A DNA stretch of 64,000 nucleotides from Jaltomata sinuosa (taxonomy: Eukaryota; Streptophyta; Magnoliopsida; Solanales; Solanaceae). The notes below the pieces were generated by a model that worked only from the letters and a program-made list of their open reading frames with translations, searched no databases and was not told where the DNA came from. The translations under genes were made by a program, and so were the position numbers. This document shows positions 24,766 to 36,301 of the stretch, in pieces; position 1 is the stretch's first letter, and each line of letters opens with the position of its first letter. The stretch spans positions 1,669,001-1,733,000 of the forward strand of contig QJPP01000048.1 in NCBI GenBank assembly GCA_003996215.1, written 5' to 3'.

Positions 24766-25202
24766 AGAATAAATTACTCTTTATTTAAAAACAAGATTAA
24801 GCGCTAATCTTATTTCAAGAACATCTATGGAACAAAAATAATTAATTTAATCTTGATTTTATAAAATGACAAGTGAATTAAAACAAGAATTTTTAGTAAC
24901 CTTGACAATTAATATAGGACGGAGGGGGTATTAGTAATAGGAATAATGTTCACTGAATGAATCAAGAAGAAACTGTTAGGAAAAAGTCCAAAAAGTCTGA
25001 TCCAAAGTTTAAAATTTGAACCTTTTAAGATGATGAAAGAAACTGGACACTGAACAAAACTCTCAGGCCTTAGCATATGCCAAGCAATGCAGAAACAAAC
25101 TTCAGAATATTTAATCAAAAGTCAACCACTGAAATTCCAAATGGCTACATAAAGAATTAACTTCTTTTTGTTGTTATTATTATGTGGTTGGTGGCATATT
25201 AA

Positions 25203-25398
25203 ACTAGCGTTTGACCATAAATTTTGGATCAGGTTTTGATGATTTGAATTTTGGGACTTTCACTCCAAAATTTTAAAATTTTTCAAGTAAAATACATGTC
25301 CAAACACAACTTTAAATTCCAAAATTGACATCTTCAAGAACTCAAATTTTTCAAATTTCAAATTTCAACTTCGAAATCAATGACCAAACAGAAGCTAA
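25203..25398. mobile_element. Small MITE with GTTTGACCAT ends
   Basis: AACTAGCGTTTGACCATAAA on the left is inverted on the right as TGACCAAACAGAAGCT. The interior contains TCAAATTT-type inverted stretches. Non-coding. Confidence 0.55.
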
Positions 25399-25853
25399 GT
25401 CCATGAAAGGGGTCAGTTGTTAAATTTATTTCAACCCCAACTACGAGATACTTAAATAATATTCATCTACTCTTAATCAGAATTCTCGTTAACATTTTAA
25501 AACACATACGAAAGGAATCTCGTGCATATCTTATTTATAGGGCTACAACTGCTGGAGATTAATACATGCTATAATTTTGTCTATTAATTATAAGTAGAAA
25601 CTGCTCTCCCCAAAGATAACGTGGTGGGACTTCCAATTCTAAATGAGATATCTTTCAAAATTGTACAGCATTAGTACAAAATTGGTATCCTTATTGTCTT
25701 TAGAAATATTTGCCTTTTTTATTTAACTTAGTAATTAAGGACCTTAAAGTCCAAATGTCAATTATAATTATGTAACAGTAATTCAATTTGAACTTTGTTC
25801 AAATAAATGGAGATTATGAATTTGTATAGTTGTAGTCTTGTAGATAAATAAAA

Positions 25854-26123
25854 TAGGCATAATGCATAAACGTGCTCTTTAGCTTGGTCTCAGTTAGCAT
25901 TTATGCCCTTCAATTTTGGGTGCGCACACGTAGACACTTAAACTATCATAAAGTTGAAAAAATCGACACATATGTGGGAGTCTCATGCGAATTGCCACAT
26001 AGGACGTGTGTGTTTACTTGTTCAACTTTATACAAGTTTAAGTGTCTACTTGTGCACACCAAAATTGAAGAGCATAAATGTCGGTTGTAGTCAAATTAAA
26101 GGGCACGTTTATGTACTAGGCCA
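25854..26123. mobile_element. Fold-back MITE, almost entirely inverted repeat
   Basis: The left arm (GCATAAACGTGCTCTTTAGC, CATTTATGCCCTTCAATTTT, GTAGACACTTAAACT) is matched by the inverted right arm (AGTTTAAGTGTCTAC, AAAATTGAAGAGCATAAATG, GGGCACGTTTATG). The arms are about 110 bp each with a short spacer. An open frame at 25872-26090 is produced by the repeat. Confidence 0.85.
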
Positions 26124-28111
26124 ATAAAGTACCATGACTAATATTAATTTGTCATCAGAAATTTTTTGAAAAGAGTCACTGTGGAGTTGGTGGTCTAACC
26201 TTTGTGAAGCAATACAAAGACTTAAGAGGACCATGCCAGCATAAGCAATATCAGATTCTCAAGTATTACCAATGAATGGATTTATCATCAGCTGGCATTT
26301 GGTCCCAGCTAAATCCTTATCTGTCTCCCAATATTATCTCCAATGTACAAGTGGCTATTAGCAGGCCACTAGACGAAGCCAAAATTTTGAGTTTATGGAT
26401 TCTGAATTCAAAAAAACGTAATTTATTGAGTTCTTGATAAATTATTTATACATATTAAGTGATTTTTAAACACAACCACATGATTTGAACTGAAGTTACT
26501 GAGTTCTGACGGATCCGTAGGCGAAGCTGATCTTTATCTCGCTGTATATAATTTAACCCCAATAATGATAGGTGGTTAGTTTAAAAAGATGTCAAGTCAA
26601 ATCTAAAATATTATATTGTTTATATTTGTTTGAATTTTTAGAGAGAGAAACTTTTGTAATTTAAAGACATAAAAGCAAAAAAATTTGGGAACAGAGATAA
26701 TTCAAGTTATGACTAAAATGGAGGAAATCTATGATATTGCATTTTGTTTTTTACCTGATAATTTGATCAGACATGCACGTTGTTGTGTAATCCCATCTTC
26801 TGTTTTTATTTAATGTAAAACACATTGTTTGTCTTCACAAAGAAAGAGACGTTGTTTGAACAATTTATAAATATTGAGTATACTAATAAAGTCTCATATT
26901 AGTAATTAAAAAAAACCATATATAAAATATAGTGATACTTTTAATGGTGAAAATTTATGCGGATTGACTCAAGATGAATAATATCACACCATATTAATAA
27001 TATTTTAAACTTATTTTAGAGCCAATGATTCTCGCAAAACGAGTATGGAGATGCATGAGTGATGGTGGGGCTCATGCCTACGGACCAGTTATACTACCTC
27101 CCATAGCTCTAGGATACGCATAAAAAGAAAAAGAAATCAATGGATTTTGATGGTCATAAATACTCTTCGATATAGGTGGCAGACAAGTTAATCTCCAAAT
27201 AAGTCACTGAGTAAACGAGTCATGTGAAACTTAATTCGAGAGGGATTGAGTATGCGAACATCTCTCAAATCACATTGATAGCTGAAGAAAAACTTATATG
27301 TAAGGTGTAGCAATATTCTTAATAGTGTTTGATATTTTGAAGAAAAATCATATCAACTTAGCTCAAAACGAATAAATTAAACCATATTAAGAATATCTAC
27401 AAGCTATTCTTCCTAAAATGTCATAGGAAACAAAACATGAAAGGAAAAAGAAATTAGTAAAAATAGAGAAGAAGCCAAAGTTGAAGTTGAGTGATATGGC
27501 CGTTGTGGCTATAAAAATGGTAAATAACTCACAAACTTTGGTGTTATTACGGGACATATTGAAATGTAGCAGAGATAGGTGGACCCGATGGAGACGTAAG
27601 TCACTAAAATGCTTGTTTGTACGCTATTGATTTGAAATATCATAGTCGAATTAACTAATGTTTGATGTAGATTTGAATATATAATTATTATTTTTTTAAA
27701 TAATAAAATTACATATTTAATCACTATATAAAAATTATAATAATAAAAAAACATTTAAAGAAATTATGATAAAAATAAATTCTTTGACCACCATCTTCTG
27801 CGAAACTAACGGTCTCACGTTCTACAGTGGCGCTACCTTTGAATTTCAACTGAATTTTCAATTTGTTGGTGAGCAATGGTGGAATGAGAATTTTTATTAA
27901 AGGTGTTCAAATTATGAAAATATAACACATGAAGATGTCGAATGAGGTTCAACATCTACTATACATACATAAAAATAGTTTTAACTATATATAAATAGTG
28001 TAATTTTCTGTCAAAGGGGATTTAGATGATCCTGAACTACCTCAGCCTTACCTAGCTCCACGGACCACTCCTATTGATGAGAGTTCGAATCTCCACCCCT
28101 ATTAATAAGTA

Positions 28112-28350
28112 CTCCCTCCGTCCCATTTTATGTGGCATACTTTGACTTGGCATGGTGTTTAAGAAAAAAAAGAAGACTTTTAAAACTTGTGGTCCAAAAT
28201 AATTCTTAAATATTTCTGTGGTTGTAAATCATTTCATCAAGGGTAAAAGAGGAATTTCAAAGTTAAAATTATTCTAATTATAGAAATGTGACATTCTTTT
28301 TGGGACGGACTAAAAAAGAAAGTGTGCCACATAAAATGGGACGGAGGGAG
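28112..28350. mobile_element. Stowaway MITE, well preserved
   Basis: Inverted ends CTCCCTCCGTCCCATTTTAT followed by GTGGCA match for 26 bp without mismatch. The flanks are TA dinucleotides at 28110-28111 and 28351-28352, the Tc1/mariner target site. The 239-bp body is non-coding. Confidence 0.9.
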
Positions 28351-30213
28351 TATATAATTTGAGGGTCAAAACACAATACTAAGTTTTAGTGTAAATTCGT
28401 AAGTTCAATATAATTAATAATCAAAATATTTGAGAAGAGTGTGAGAAAACTAGAGTTTAAAAGGGTAATTTGATTTCACAACTTGGTACATAATACTTTC
28501 ACATAAAATGAAGCGAAATAATACATATTTTGTTACTTAATTATGATTGATTAGCGTATAACTTTTTTCTATGCTATTCTTTATCGATATAAAATAGTAT
28601 GCTTTGGTACGAACACTAGAAATAACTGGGGGTGGATCCACATTATAATACATGGTCTCATAGGAACCCAATAGCATCTAAATTTTATATATGTATTAAA
28701 AAATTTATTAAATGTTATTAATCCAATTAATATCATATATTAATTTAAAATTATTTTATAAACTCATAAATTTTAAATTCGGAATTCGCCTCAATGCTCC
28801 AACTTCCCTCTTCTTACTCTCCCTTAACTATGACCTATGTTTTACTATATTATATATCCATGCAAGCCTGGCAAATGACAAAACCTAGCAAACATTCTTT
28901 GTACTAATCGTTCTTAAACAATAATTGGTGTGTCTTCCAAACATATTAAAGCATCTAATTAGTGCCGTTATTCGAACTTATAAAAGACAAAAAAAAACAC
29001 TTAACATATTAAAAGTAGTTTTACTCACTATTTGATTATTAAATTCATCACCTAACAAGATGATTGTTCTTTACCAGCTTAATTTCGTTGTAAGGAACGG
29101 ATTATATCGATTGATTGAGTCTTTTGTCTTTTCATGGATAAAGACCTTTCATTCTTATGAATTTTAAAATTTATGTTTCTATTGAGTCGAGGTCTATCAA
29201 AAATAATTTATTTATATCTTTTTAAATAAAGGTAAAATTAGCATACACTTCATCATTTTCAAATTTCACTTATGAAATTACACTAGATATATTATTATTG
29301 TTATTAAAAACTTTTTTCGTCAAGATATCAGAGGTATAGTACTAAACTGCTAATCATTGAAAAATTTCTGGCCAAAGAAGGGAAGAAAGAAAAAGAGGAG
29401 GACGTGAAGGAAAAAAATGTAAAGGAACAATCTTTGGAATTCACAAAAAGATACGAGTAAAGATAATGGCAACTCATTCAATAGAAAAAAAAGCTGCCAG
29501 GCAGGTAAATGGGCCATTCTTAACGAATTCCAGCACTTTCAACTTCTTCTTTTTTTCTTTTTGTTGGAAAGAAAAACTTTTTTCCCTTTTGTTTTTCTAA
29601 CCAACAAGGTGTCAAACTTATTTACTGTCATAACCAAGGGGTGGTAAATATTTCAATAAAGAATTTAATATAGAAAGTTCTAAATCTTTCCTCTCGAGGC
29701 ACAAGTCAGAATTGAAAGTTTATAACTTTTGGATTTTAATTTTTAAATTAATAATTACATTTAATAAAATAATTTTCTTTAAGATAAGTATAAAATTTGC
29801 AACAAAATTATTGAGTTCAATGGAATATGTCGTATTAATTAGACTTGTCCATTTCACTTTAAACTACTGAAAATAAAAACAATATAATAATAATAAATTC
29901 AATAAAGCAGACTGGTTATTTCATTTCCCTAAAGTAAAAGGTGGTAAAGGGAAAAATAAGTGAAATACAACTCTAAAAACACAGACAAATATAAATTAGG
30001 AAGAGTTAGAAAAAGCCATAGCACAAAAACTCCGGCGAAAACCCCCAGAGTCCGCCTCTTGTTTCTGTTTAAATTTTTTCTGCTCGTTAGCTCTAAGTAA
30101 AACAGTTATACTCTGCATTTCCTCTCTTCAGCTTTCAACAACTGAAACCCTAGCACCAACACCTCTTATACTATAAGATTCCATACTTACCGGTTTCTAT
30201 TCGCCGCCGGCAT

Positions 30214-30306
30214 ATGGCCGTTGAGCCGCCGCCTCCTCCGGTTGCTACAATCTCATTTTTTCGATCTAATATTATTCACCAAATGTACCTGAATTGTAAG
30301 AAATGA
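30214..30306 (+). promoter_or_regulatory. In-frame uORF in the hydrolase leader
   Basis: A 30-codon open frame begins MAVEPPPPPVATISFF and ends in TGA at 30304-30306. It is in the same frame as the main ATG at 30358, 51 bases downstream. Such uORFs can lower translation of the main frame; whether this one lies in the mature leader depends on the transcription start. Confidence 0.5.
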
Positions 30307-30357
30307 GTTGTTAAACTCAGGACGAAAACTGTTTTTTTTTTTTTTTTGTAATTTGCT

Positions 30358-33300
30358 ATGGGGAAGGGAGTAGTGGAGAAGATAAGGAGATGTTTGAGGA
30401 CTATATATTTCATGGTGGTGATGTTGGCGTCGCTGCTGATTCTATCGGCGCCGGTGATGGTTGCAATAGTGGATGTTCTGTTACCGAGTGTGTTGATTTC
30501 TAGCTTTACGTGTGTAAGGTGTTACAGTTTTAGAGAGCATTTGCAAAGATATGCATTCAAAACTTCCTTGACGGATATACCCCTCGTTTCAATTCTGAGA
30601 TCTCTTATCATCTCCTGTACGTGCTTATTTACCACTTCCCTTTCAATTTTTCTAGTTAGAATGCATTTTACATAATTCTGAGCATTCTCTCGAGTTCATG
30701 TTTGCTCCTTCTCGTTTTACTACTTTTTTTTTCTATTTGTTTTGTAGTTTTTCCACTTTGGGATGGAATTTTAGGTATGTAAGTTGGAGTTTGATGTGTA
30801 TTTTAGGTTGGGAAATCGAGTTAGCTCCATTGCAAACATACTGAAATATGTTTCTTAAAGAGTTAATTTCTGACATAGTCACTCAACGAATAGTTTTTAT
30901 CTGAGCAAGTCACTTTCTTAGTTGAAAAAAATTGTAACCAAGAAGAAATTTGAGTTCTTGACATAATAACAATTAGTTGAGTGACTATATGAATCATTTT
31001 CGCCTAGACTTGCCCATCTTCTTCTATGGAGATTTGATTAGTTTTTTTCTTTACTTGATTTTGTGTTTAAGGATTAGTTCAAAATGTGTTGATGCTATGA
31101 TTCAATTGGAATTGGTTCTTAGGAGTACTTTTTATTGGCTGTGTTTCTTGGTTGTTTTTGCCTCTGGAACTAATCCATATTAGTTTTCGATGATAGGTGT
31201 TTATTCTATGTGTGATGGACCTGCTCTCTCACATGGACCATATCTCGGAACTGCTACACTTTGTTCCATTATGTCCATTATTCTTCTTTCCGTAAAGGCT
31301 AGTGTTTTCTCTGGCACTTCATACTTGGAGGCTGAAGCTTCATCTTCTATCTCAAACCAAAAGCTTCATTTGAACAAGTCATGGGGGATGCCTGTGTTGT
31401 TTCTATCATCGATAGTCTTTGCTGTTGGACATATTGTTGTTGCGTATAGAACAAGCTGTCGAGCTAGGAGGAAACTCTTGTTTCACCGAATTGACCCCGA
31501 AGCTGTAAGTATGTTTTCCCCTTCTAGTTTCCTTAACTTCTTGGACACATGTAATCGTTGATGAAATCGACTGGACGGTTCTGGTTTGCATATTCTTCGA
31601 AAGAAGCTAACAACTTTTCCAACTGATTGAGTTCTTATTAAAATTTATCTAAGTGCAGTACTTGTGATTTGTCCAAGATAATGTTAACCATGTGAAGATA
31701 ATCACTGGTGTTGGTTTATTGTTTTACTACTCATTGACTGAAGAAGCAATTTAATGGAACCTATAAGTTTGTAACAACTGATTTATTGGATACAACAGGT
31801 CCTTCCTTGTAAAGTTGTTTTCTCTGCATACAATAAAGTACCAAGGTCTCCAACTCCTTCTGCTGGGAAAGCATCAAAATGTGATAGTGAAATGAGGAGG
31901 AAACTTGCAGTATCAGCTCGCGAGGACGGGGAAATCCCTGCCAAACTGCTTGCTGATGTTGACAGCTTATTTATTTCTTGCTTAGGGCTTAGTCTTCATT
32001 ACAAACTTAGATTGCCTGGATCACTTTGTCGTTCCTTGTCCTCCACAGCCCATGTAGACAGGCCACTAAATCTTTTATCAAACGTGGATTATTGTATTCG
32101 GAGGAGCTACAGTAGTCAATATCCTGCAAATTGTCTATCCACACCTTTATTAGATGGTTTTCAGACTTCCCCCGTCCTGTCTGAAGAAATGCCTAGTCTC
32201 AACCTAGATGAAGTTGGTGATGCGGATGCAGTTGATAGGTCCGGGTCTCCTCGTCCTACACAAGACCTGGAAGGTAATGATCAGTTTGGAATTGTTCTGG
32301 TGCATGGTTTTGGTGGTGGGGTCTTCTCTTGGAGAAATGTGATGGGAGTACTAGCTCAACAGGTAGGTTGTGCAGTCACTGCCTTTGACAGGCCAGGGTG
32401 GGGATTGTCATCTAGGCCTTTCCGAACAGACTGGGAGGAGGATCATTTGCCCAATCCCTACATGATTGATGCTCAGGTAATGTCTCACTTTTCAATTTTA
32501 TGTTTCAGTGGACCATTTTCAGCATGAAACCAAACAAGAGAGGTGGCAATAAATAACAGTGGAATTACCGATTTTTTTGTGGGGGGGTGGGGGTGGGGGT
32601 GGGGGGATGGAGACTGAATTACCCATTTAAGCTTCAAGTACCAGAAGAATGAGTCTGTAAACTTTAGCACATATGTTAAACAGAGTGTTCAAGGCTCTAA
32701 TTTCTAGGAGTTTATGAACATGTGTAAATAAGTAATGCATATGCATTGACTGTACATAGGGAATTTCCTTAACTTTGAGAACAGATGTCAAATATCCTTT
32801 TCCAGTTAGTATTAGAGAGTCTGATTGTTGGGCTATTGCTATGCTTCATTCAGACAGATACTTGTAATGATCATAGGGGCTTTTGTTTTCCTTTTAAATG
32901 TATTGGCTTTTCTTTTCTGACAGTTGAAATTTCACTTGTCAGGTTGACCTGTTACTGTCCTTTTGTTCAGAGATGGGTTTTACTTCAGTTGTACTTGTTG
33001 GCCATGATGATGGTGGATTGCTTGCACTAAAGGCTGCACAACGAGTCCAGTCATCCACAAATTTTATTAATGTGAGTGGTCGGGGCGTGTGTTTTATCAT
33101 GTTTTAGTTGGCATGAGTGTTATAGTCACCGGATGAACTGGTAACCTGGTAAAATTATGATTCAATCTTGAGAAAATATGTCAGTAGCCCCCTTTCTTGC
33201 TTACGCTTATACATTTGGTATCCTCGTTGAAGAAGAGTGTTGTGAAATCTTGTGTACCCTTAGTTTTGAATATCAATTGCTCATAAACAGTGGTTGGAAA

Positions 33301-35237
33301 ATTGTTCATTGCTTTGACTATTTTACTACTTTTGCCTTCTATATTAGGTTAAGATCAAGGGGATTGTATTATTGGGTGTTAGCCTGTCAAGAGAACTGGT
33401 TCCTGCCTTCGCAAGATTATTATTACGCACTTCACTTGGAAAAAAGCATATGGTGCGTCCTCTTTTGCGAACAGAAATTACTCAAGTTGTTAATAGACGA
33501 GCATGGTATGACGCAACAAAGTTGACAACTGAGGTTTTGAGCTTATACAAGGTATGTGTTCTTATTCATGAAATGTTGAGTATGCTAATCTTTTGTCTGA
33601 TTGACAAGAAACATCTAAATCTGTTGTCTATAAATTTCATATCTGCATTTTGTGTATCCTGGGTTGCTGCATGCAATCATAGCCTCCTTAATATGGACTC
33701 TTGGAGTCTGCTACTTCTAATTATTTAGTGTTCAGTGGGAAGCTAGGAAGAAAAAGAAAAGGAGGTGTAGGGCAGATAACACTTTCATCAATCTTCTCTT
33801 GGATGTTTTTTCAGCTCTGCACACATATTAGATGATCCAGTTCATTATACATATTCATGCTCAAGGAGCTTCTACAATGTGTGATTATCTGCCCTTCACC
33901 TCCTTCCCTTTTTCTTCCTAACATCCACTCAACAATAAATGATCAGAAGAATAGCATTTTGTGAGGGTTAAACTTTTGATATGGATGAACTTAAACCATT
34001 ATGGAAAAGTTTTGGAAGATCACCCCTTAAACAGTTCAGGATTCCCTTATATATGTGTAATAGATTGTCATCGTCAAGATGGAAGTACTTGCGACTTCGT
34101 GGCATAAAAGATTCCAATAGTCTTTTTGTGAAATGGTTTCAGGTCCCTTCTTTCGGCATCTTTACACTCTTTATATGTATCATATTCCAATCTTAATCTT
34201 TCTGCTTGTGTATGTAATCAGGCACCATTATGTGTGGAAGGTTGGGATGAAGCACTCCATGAGATAGGGAAACAATCATATGAGACAGTCCTCTCCCCAG
34301 AAAAGGCAGCAGCACTGCTAAAAGCAGTTGAAAGTTTGCCAGTTTTGGTGATTGGAGGAGCTGAAGATGCACTTGTACCTTTAAAGTCGGTTTATGCTAT
34401 GGCTTCAAAACTTGTAAATTCTGTAAGTTGTCTCAATCTCTCTATATCCTTCTCTGCACTCTATTGTATGTCATTATCTACACTGATTATACCCTTAAAT
34501 CTTAATCAGTTATTTACTATTTTTTCCTTGCACAATTCGGAACAGTTCAAAAACCAAACACCACCTAGTATGAGTATTCTTGCCTCATGTATGATTTTAC
34601 TCATCTGTAATACTCCTATACCATGAAACTTTAAAAAGTTATTGTGTTTGTGACTAAATTGAATGAAATTGGTTCAATAGATAACTAATGAAAATAGGGA
34701 CCACCACTGCCATTAAACCACTATAACCCTGAACATTGATCTATAAAGCAGAAAATTAAACTGAAAGTTCGTGTCCAAAAACTTGTTATCAATTGAGCTG
34801 TGATAATCCCCAAAGATATTGGATAATTGAGCTGACAGCACAAAAGAGACACAGAGATCACAGATTAGTGTTGATTTTCTTTATTGGCTTCTAATTGTTG
34901 CAATGCTGTCCTGAATGACACCTTTATTCTGTTGAAAATCCTGTTTCACTGGTGTAAACTTGTAAGCGCACATAACATCGATAATATGTGTAGCGAATAA
35001 AATACTTGTACCATCTGAGAATGAAATTGAAACAACATTTTATGAGCTTGATTTAGATAAAAGCATAAAGTTATTAGAGTTTCAGGCTATTAACTGTGGC
35101 ATCTTTTTAACGTACAGAGACTGGTTGCAATATCGGGGTGTGGTCATCTTCCGCATGAGGAGTGTCCCAAGGCATTGTTAGCGGCTATGTCACCCTTCAT
35201 CAATAGAATTTTAGTTGAGCAACTGCAACACCAATAG
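30358..35237 (+). CDS. Membrane-anchored alpha/beta-hydrolase family protein
   Basis: Seven exons: 30358-30616, 31197-31504, 31799-32476, 32943-33071, 33348-33551, 34222-34422 and 35118-35237. Phase is consistent and the product is 632 aa. It resembles Arabidopsis At1g80280/At1g15490, which are uncharacterised. Residues about 15-45, 95-125 and 140-165 are hydrophobic, giving an N-terminal membrane part. A Ser-rich linker follows, then the hydrolase core: HGFGGGVFSWR (oxyanion loop), FDRPGWGLSSRP, and the elbow GHDDGG with Asp437 at the nucleophile position. The acid is Asp575 in GGAEDALVP and the base His603 in GCGHLPHEE. Asp at the elbow is seen in epoxide hydrolases and dehalogenases, so an esterase function should not be assumed. 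The substrate is unknown. Introns carry a G-rich tract and a MITE. Confidence 0.93.
32581..32606 (+). other. G-quadruplex-forming tract in intron 3
   Basis: Four G runs (7, 5, 5, 6) separated by single T residues lie on the sense strand about 105 bp after the exon 3 donor of the hydrolase gene. This fits the G-quadruplex pattern with minimal loops. Confidence 0.85.
33734..33930. mobile_element. Fold-back MITE in hydrolase intron 5
   Basis: Left arm CAGTGGGAAGCTAGGAAGAA through AGGAGGTGTAGGGCAGATAA is inverted at the right as TTATCTGCCCTTCACCTCCT through TTCTTCCTAACATCCACTC. About 50-bp TIRs, ~95-bp middle, non-coding. Confidence 0.8.
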
Positions 35238-35629
35238 GGTGCTCTCTGTCAAGCCAAGCAGCATCCTGAGGATTTATTTATATCTTTTTAAAATTTACTC
35301 GGAACGTAGCCCATCTTTAGGTAGTCTTGCTGATAGTTTGGAGTTCTGCTTTAGAGCTTTTAGTTTTAGTTTCACCAATTCTTAAGCTTGTTTTAGTAGT
35401 TTTCTGTTATCCTCCACATAAGGAGTGGAGATAACTCTTCTTTGTACATTTATTCAGCAGAAAAGTGCAGTGTATTTCTCCAAGATGGATCTCTCTCCAT
35501 CTCTCTTCCCTCACTTGTGTTCTTTTACCTGAGAAACCATGGTTTAGTAGGAAGATCAATTGCTGTTTTCAGATCATGTGTTCCATCATTAAATGTCTCA
35601 AGTAGTACATGCACTTGAGAGAGCTGGGT

Positions 35630-35740
35630 ATGAACCTATTAGCCAACTTTGGTTCCAGGGAGGCAGATTCAACTTTGCAAGGCAATTCATAGCTCATCAC
35701 TAATCCAAAGCTGTTTTAAAGAAGAAAGTTAAAATGCAAT
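35630..35740 (-). pseudogene. Fragment of STRAP exon 6 plus flanking intron
   Basis: ATGAACCTATTAGCCAACTT, TGGTTCCAGGGAGGCAGATT, CAACTTTGCAAGGCAA and CTAATCCAAAGCTGTTTTAA match 54204-54316, the start of STRAP exon 6, with scattered substitutions. The match runs past the exon border into intron (AAGTTAAAATGCAAT), so this was copied from genomic DNA and not from mRNA. It lies between the 3' ends of two unrelated genes. Confidence 0.85.
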
Positions 35741-35974
35741 CAAGATCTTAAACACAGGACACTGCCACAAGCTTCAAAAAACAATCCATTGAAAAGAGTT
35801 GGTTAAATCTGCAGTCCCATAGGTGACCTGCAGTAAGTCCAAATTTTTTATGTTATTTTTGGAAGGGTGAGTGGTACAAGCTTGAAAAGAAATTTTTAGT
35901 CCAAATTTTTTATGTTATTTGTTTACTTCTTGGGAGAGGAACGGAAACAACTAAAAAATTACTTCTTGGGAGAG

Positions 35975-36072
35975 GAACATTTATCTTTACTTGAGTTTGC
36001 TTCTAATCGCTTCTATCAATCTTCTATTAGTATGCCCTCCTTTTAAACGTGTTTATGGTTATAATCCCCCGT
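35975..36072 (+). pseudogene. Gypsy integrase remnant, frameshifted
   Basis: Translation gives EHLSLLEFASNRFYQSSISM, then after a one-base frame change PPFKRVYGYNPP. This matches the ...LPLIEFAYN...SS...PFEALYGR... end of Ty3/Gypsy-type integrases. Upstream short duplications (TTACTTCTTGGGAGAGGAAC twice near 35922 and 35959) suggest rearranged debris. Confidence 0.6.
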
Positions 36073-36160
36073 TACTGGTACTGTGTACAAGGAAAAAGGT
36101 ATATACACATGCAATTTGTACAATACTAGTGTAAGATCCCCGGCTGCTTTCCCTGACACT

Positions 36161-36301
36161 CTACTTCAAGGTCTCTTTGTTCCTGTTCTTTGCAGAGGCG
36201 TCTACTCCAGGTAGGCTGTCATTCCGATGGAATTGTTTGATATTAACGGTGATCTTATCCTTCATTTCATCATTTGACTATGGCATCCCTTGAAATGCAT
36301 T
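36161..36301 (-). other. Orphaned BRIZ C-terminal tail reading frame
   Basis: After the TAG at 36302-36304 the same frame continues as NAFQGMP, a second TAG, then SNDEMKDKITVNIKQFHR and NDSLPGVDASAKNRNKETLK to a TAG at 36161-36163. The content (Ser/Asp stretch, then a basic KNRNK end) resembles the usual BRIZ tail that follows the coiled coil. Both in-frame TAGs sit where related proteins, as I recall them, have Gln or another residue. Confidence 0.6.

Larger units (their letters stand above)
19275..30357. other. 11-kb gene-free, MITE-rich intergenic region
   Basis: No gene could be supported between the CSE 5' end and the alpha/beta-hydrolase. The sequence is AT-rich and packed with small inverted-repeat elements (19.5, 21.9-22.9, 24.4, 25.2, 25.9 and 28.1 kb) and SINE copies (20.3 and 20.8 kb). 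A lone Stowaway-like end (GGACGGAGGGGGTATT) lies at 24.92 kb. The rest (23.0-24.4, 26.1-28.1, 28.4-30.0 kb) shows nothing I recognise. Confidence 0.6.

Noticed and set aside
25872..26090. 72-codon open frame
   Set aside because: It lies wholly in the inverted arms of a fold-back MITE.
31021..31183. Open frame in hydrolase intron 1
   Set aside because: Exon 1 joins exon 2 in phase across GT/AG borders without it, and no homologous residues appear.
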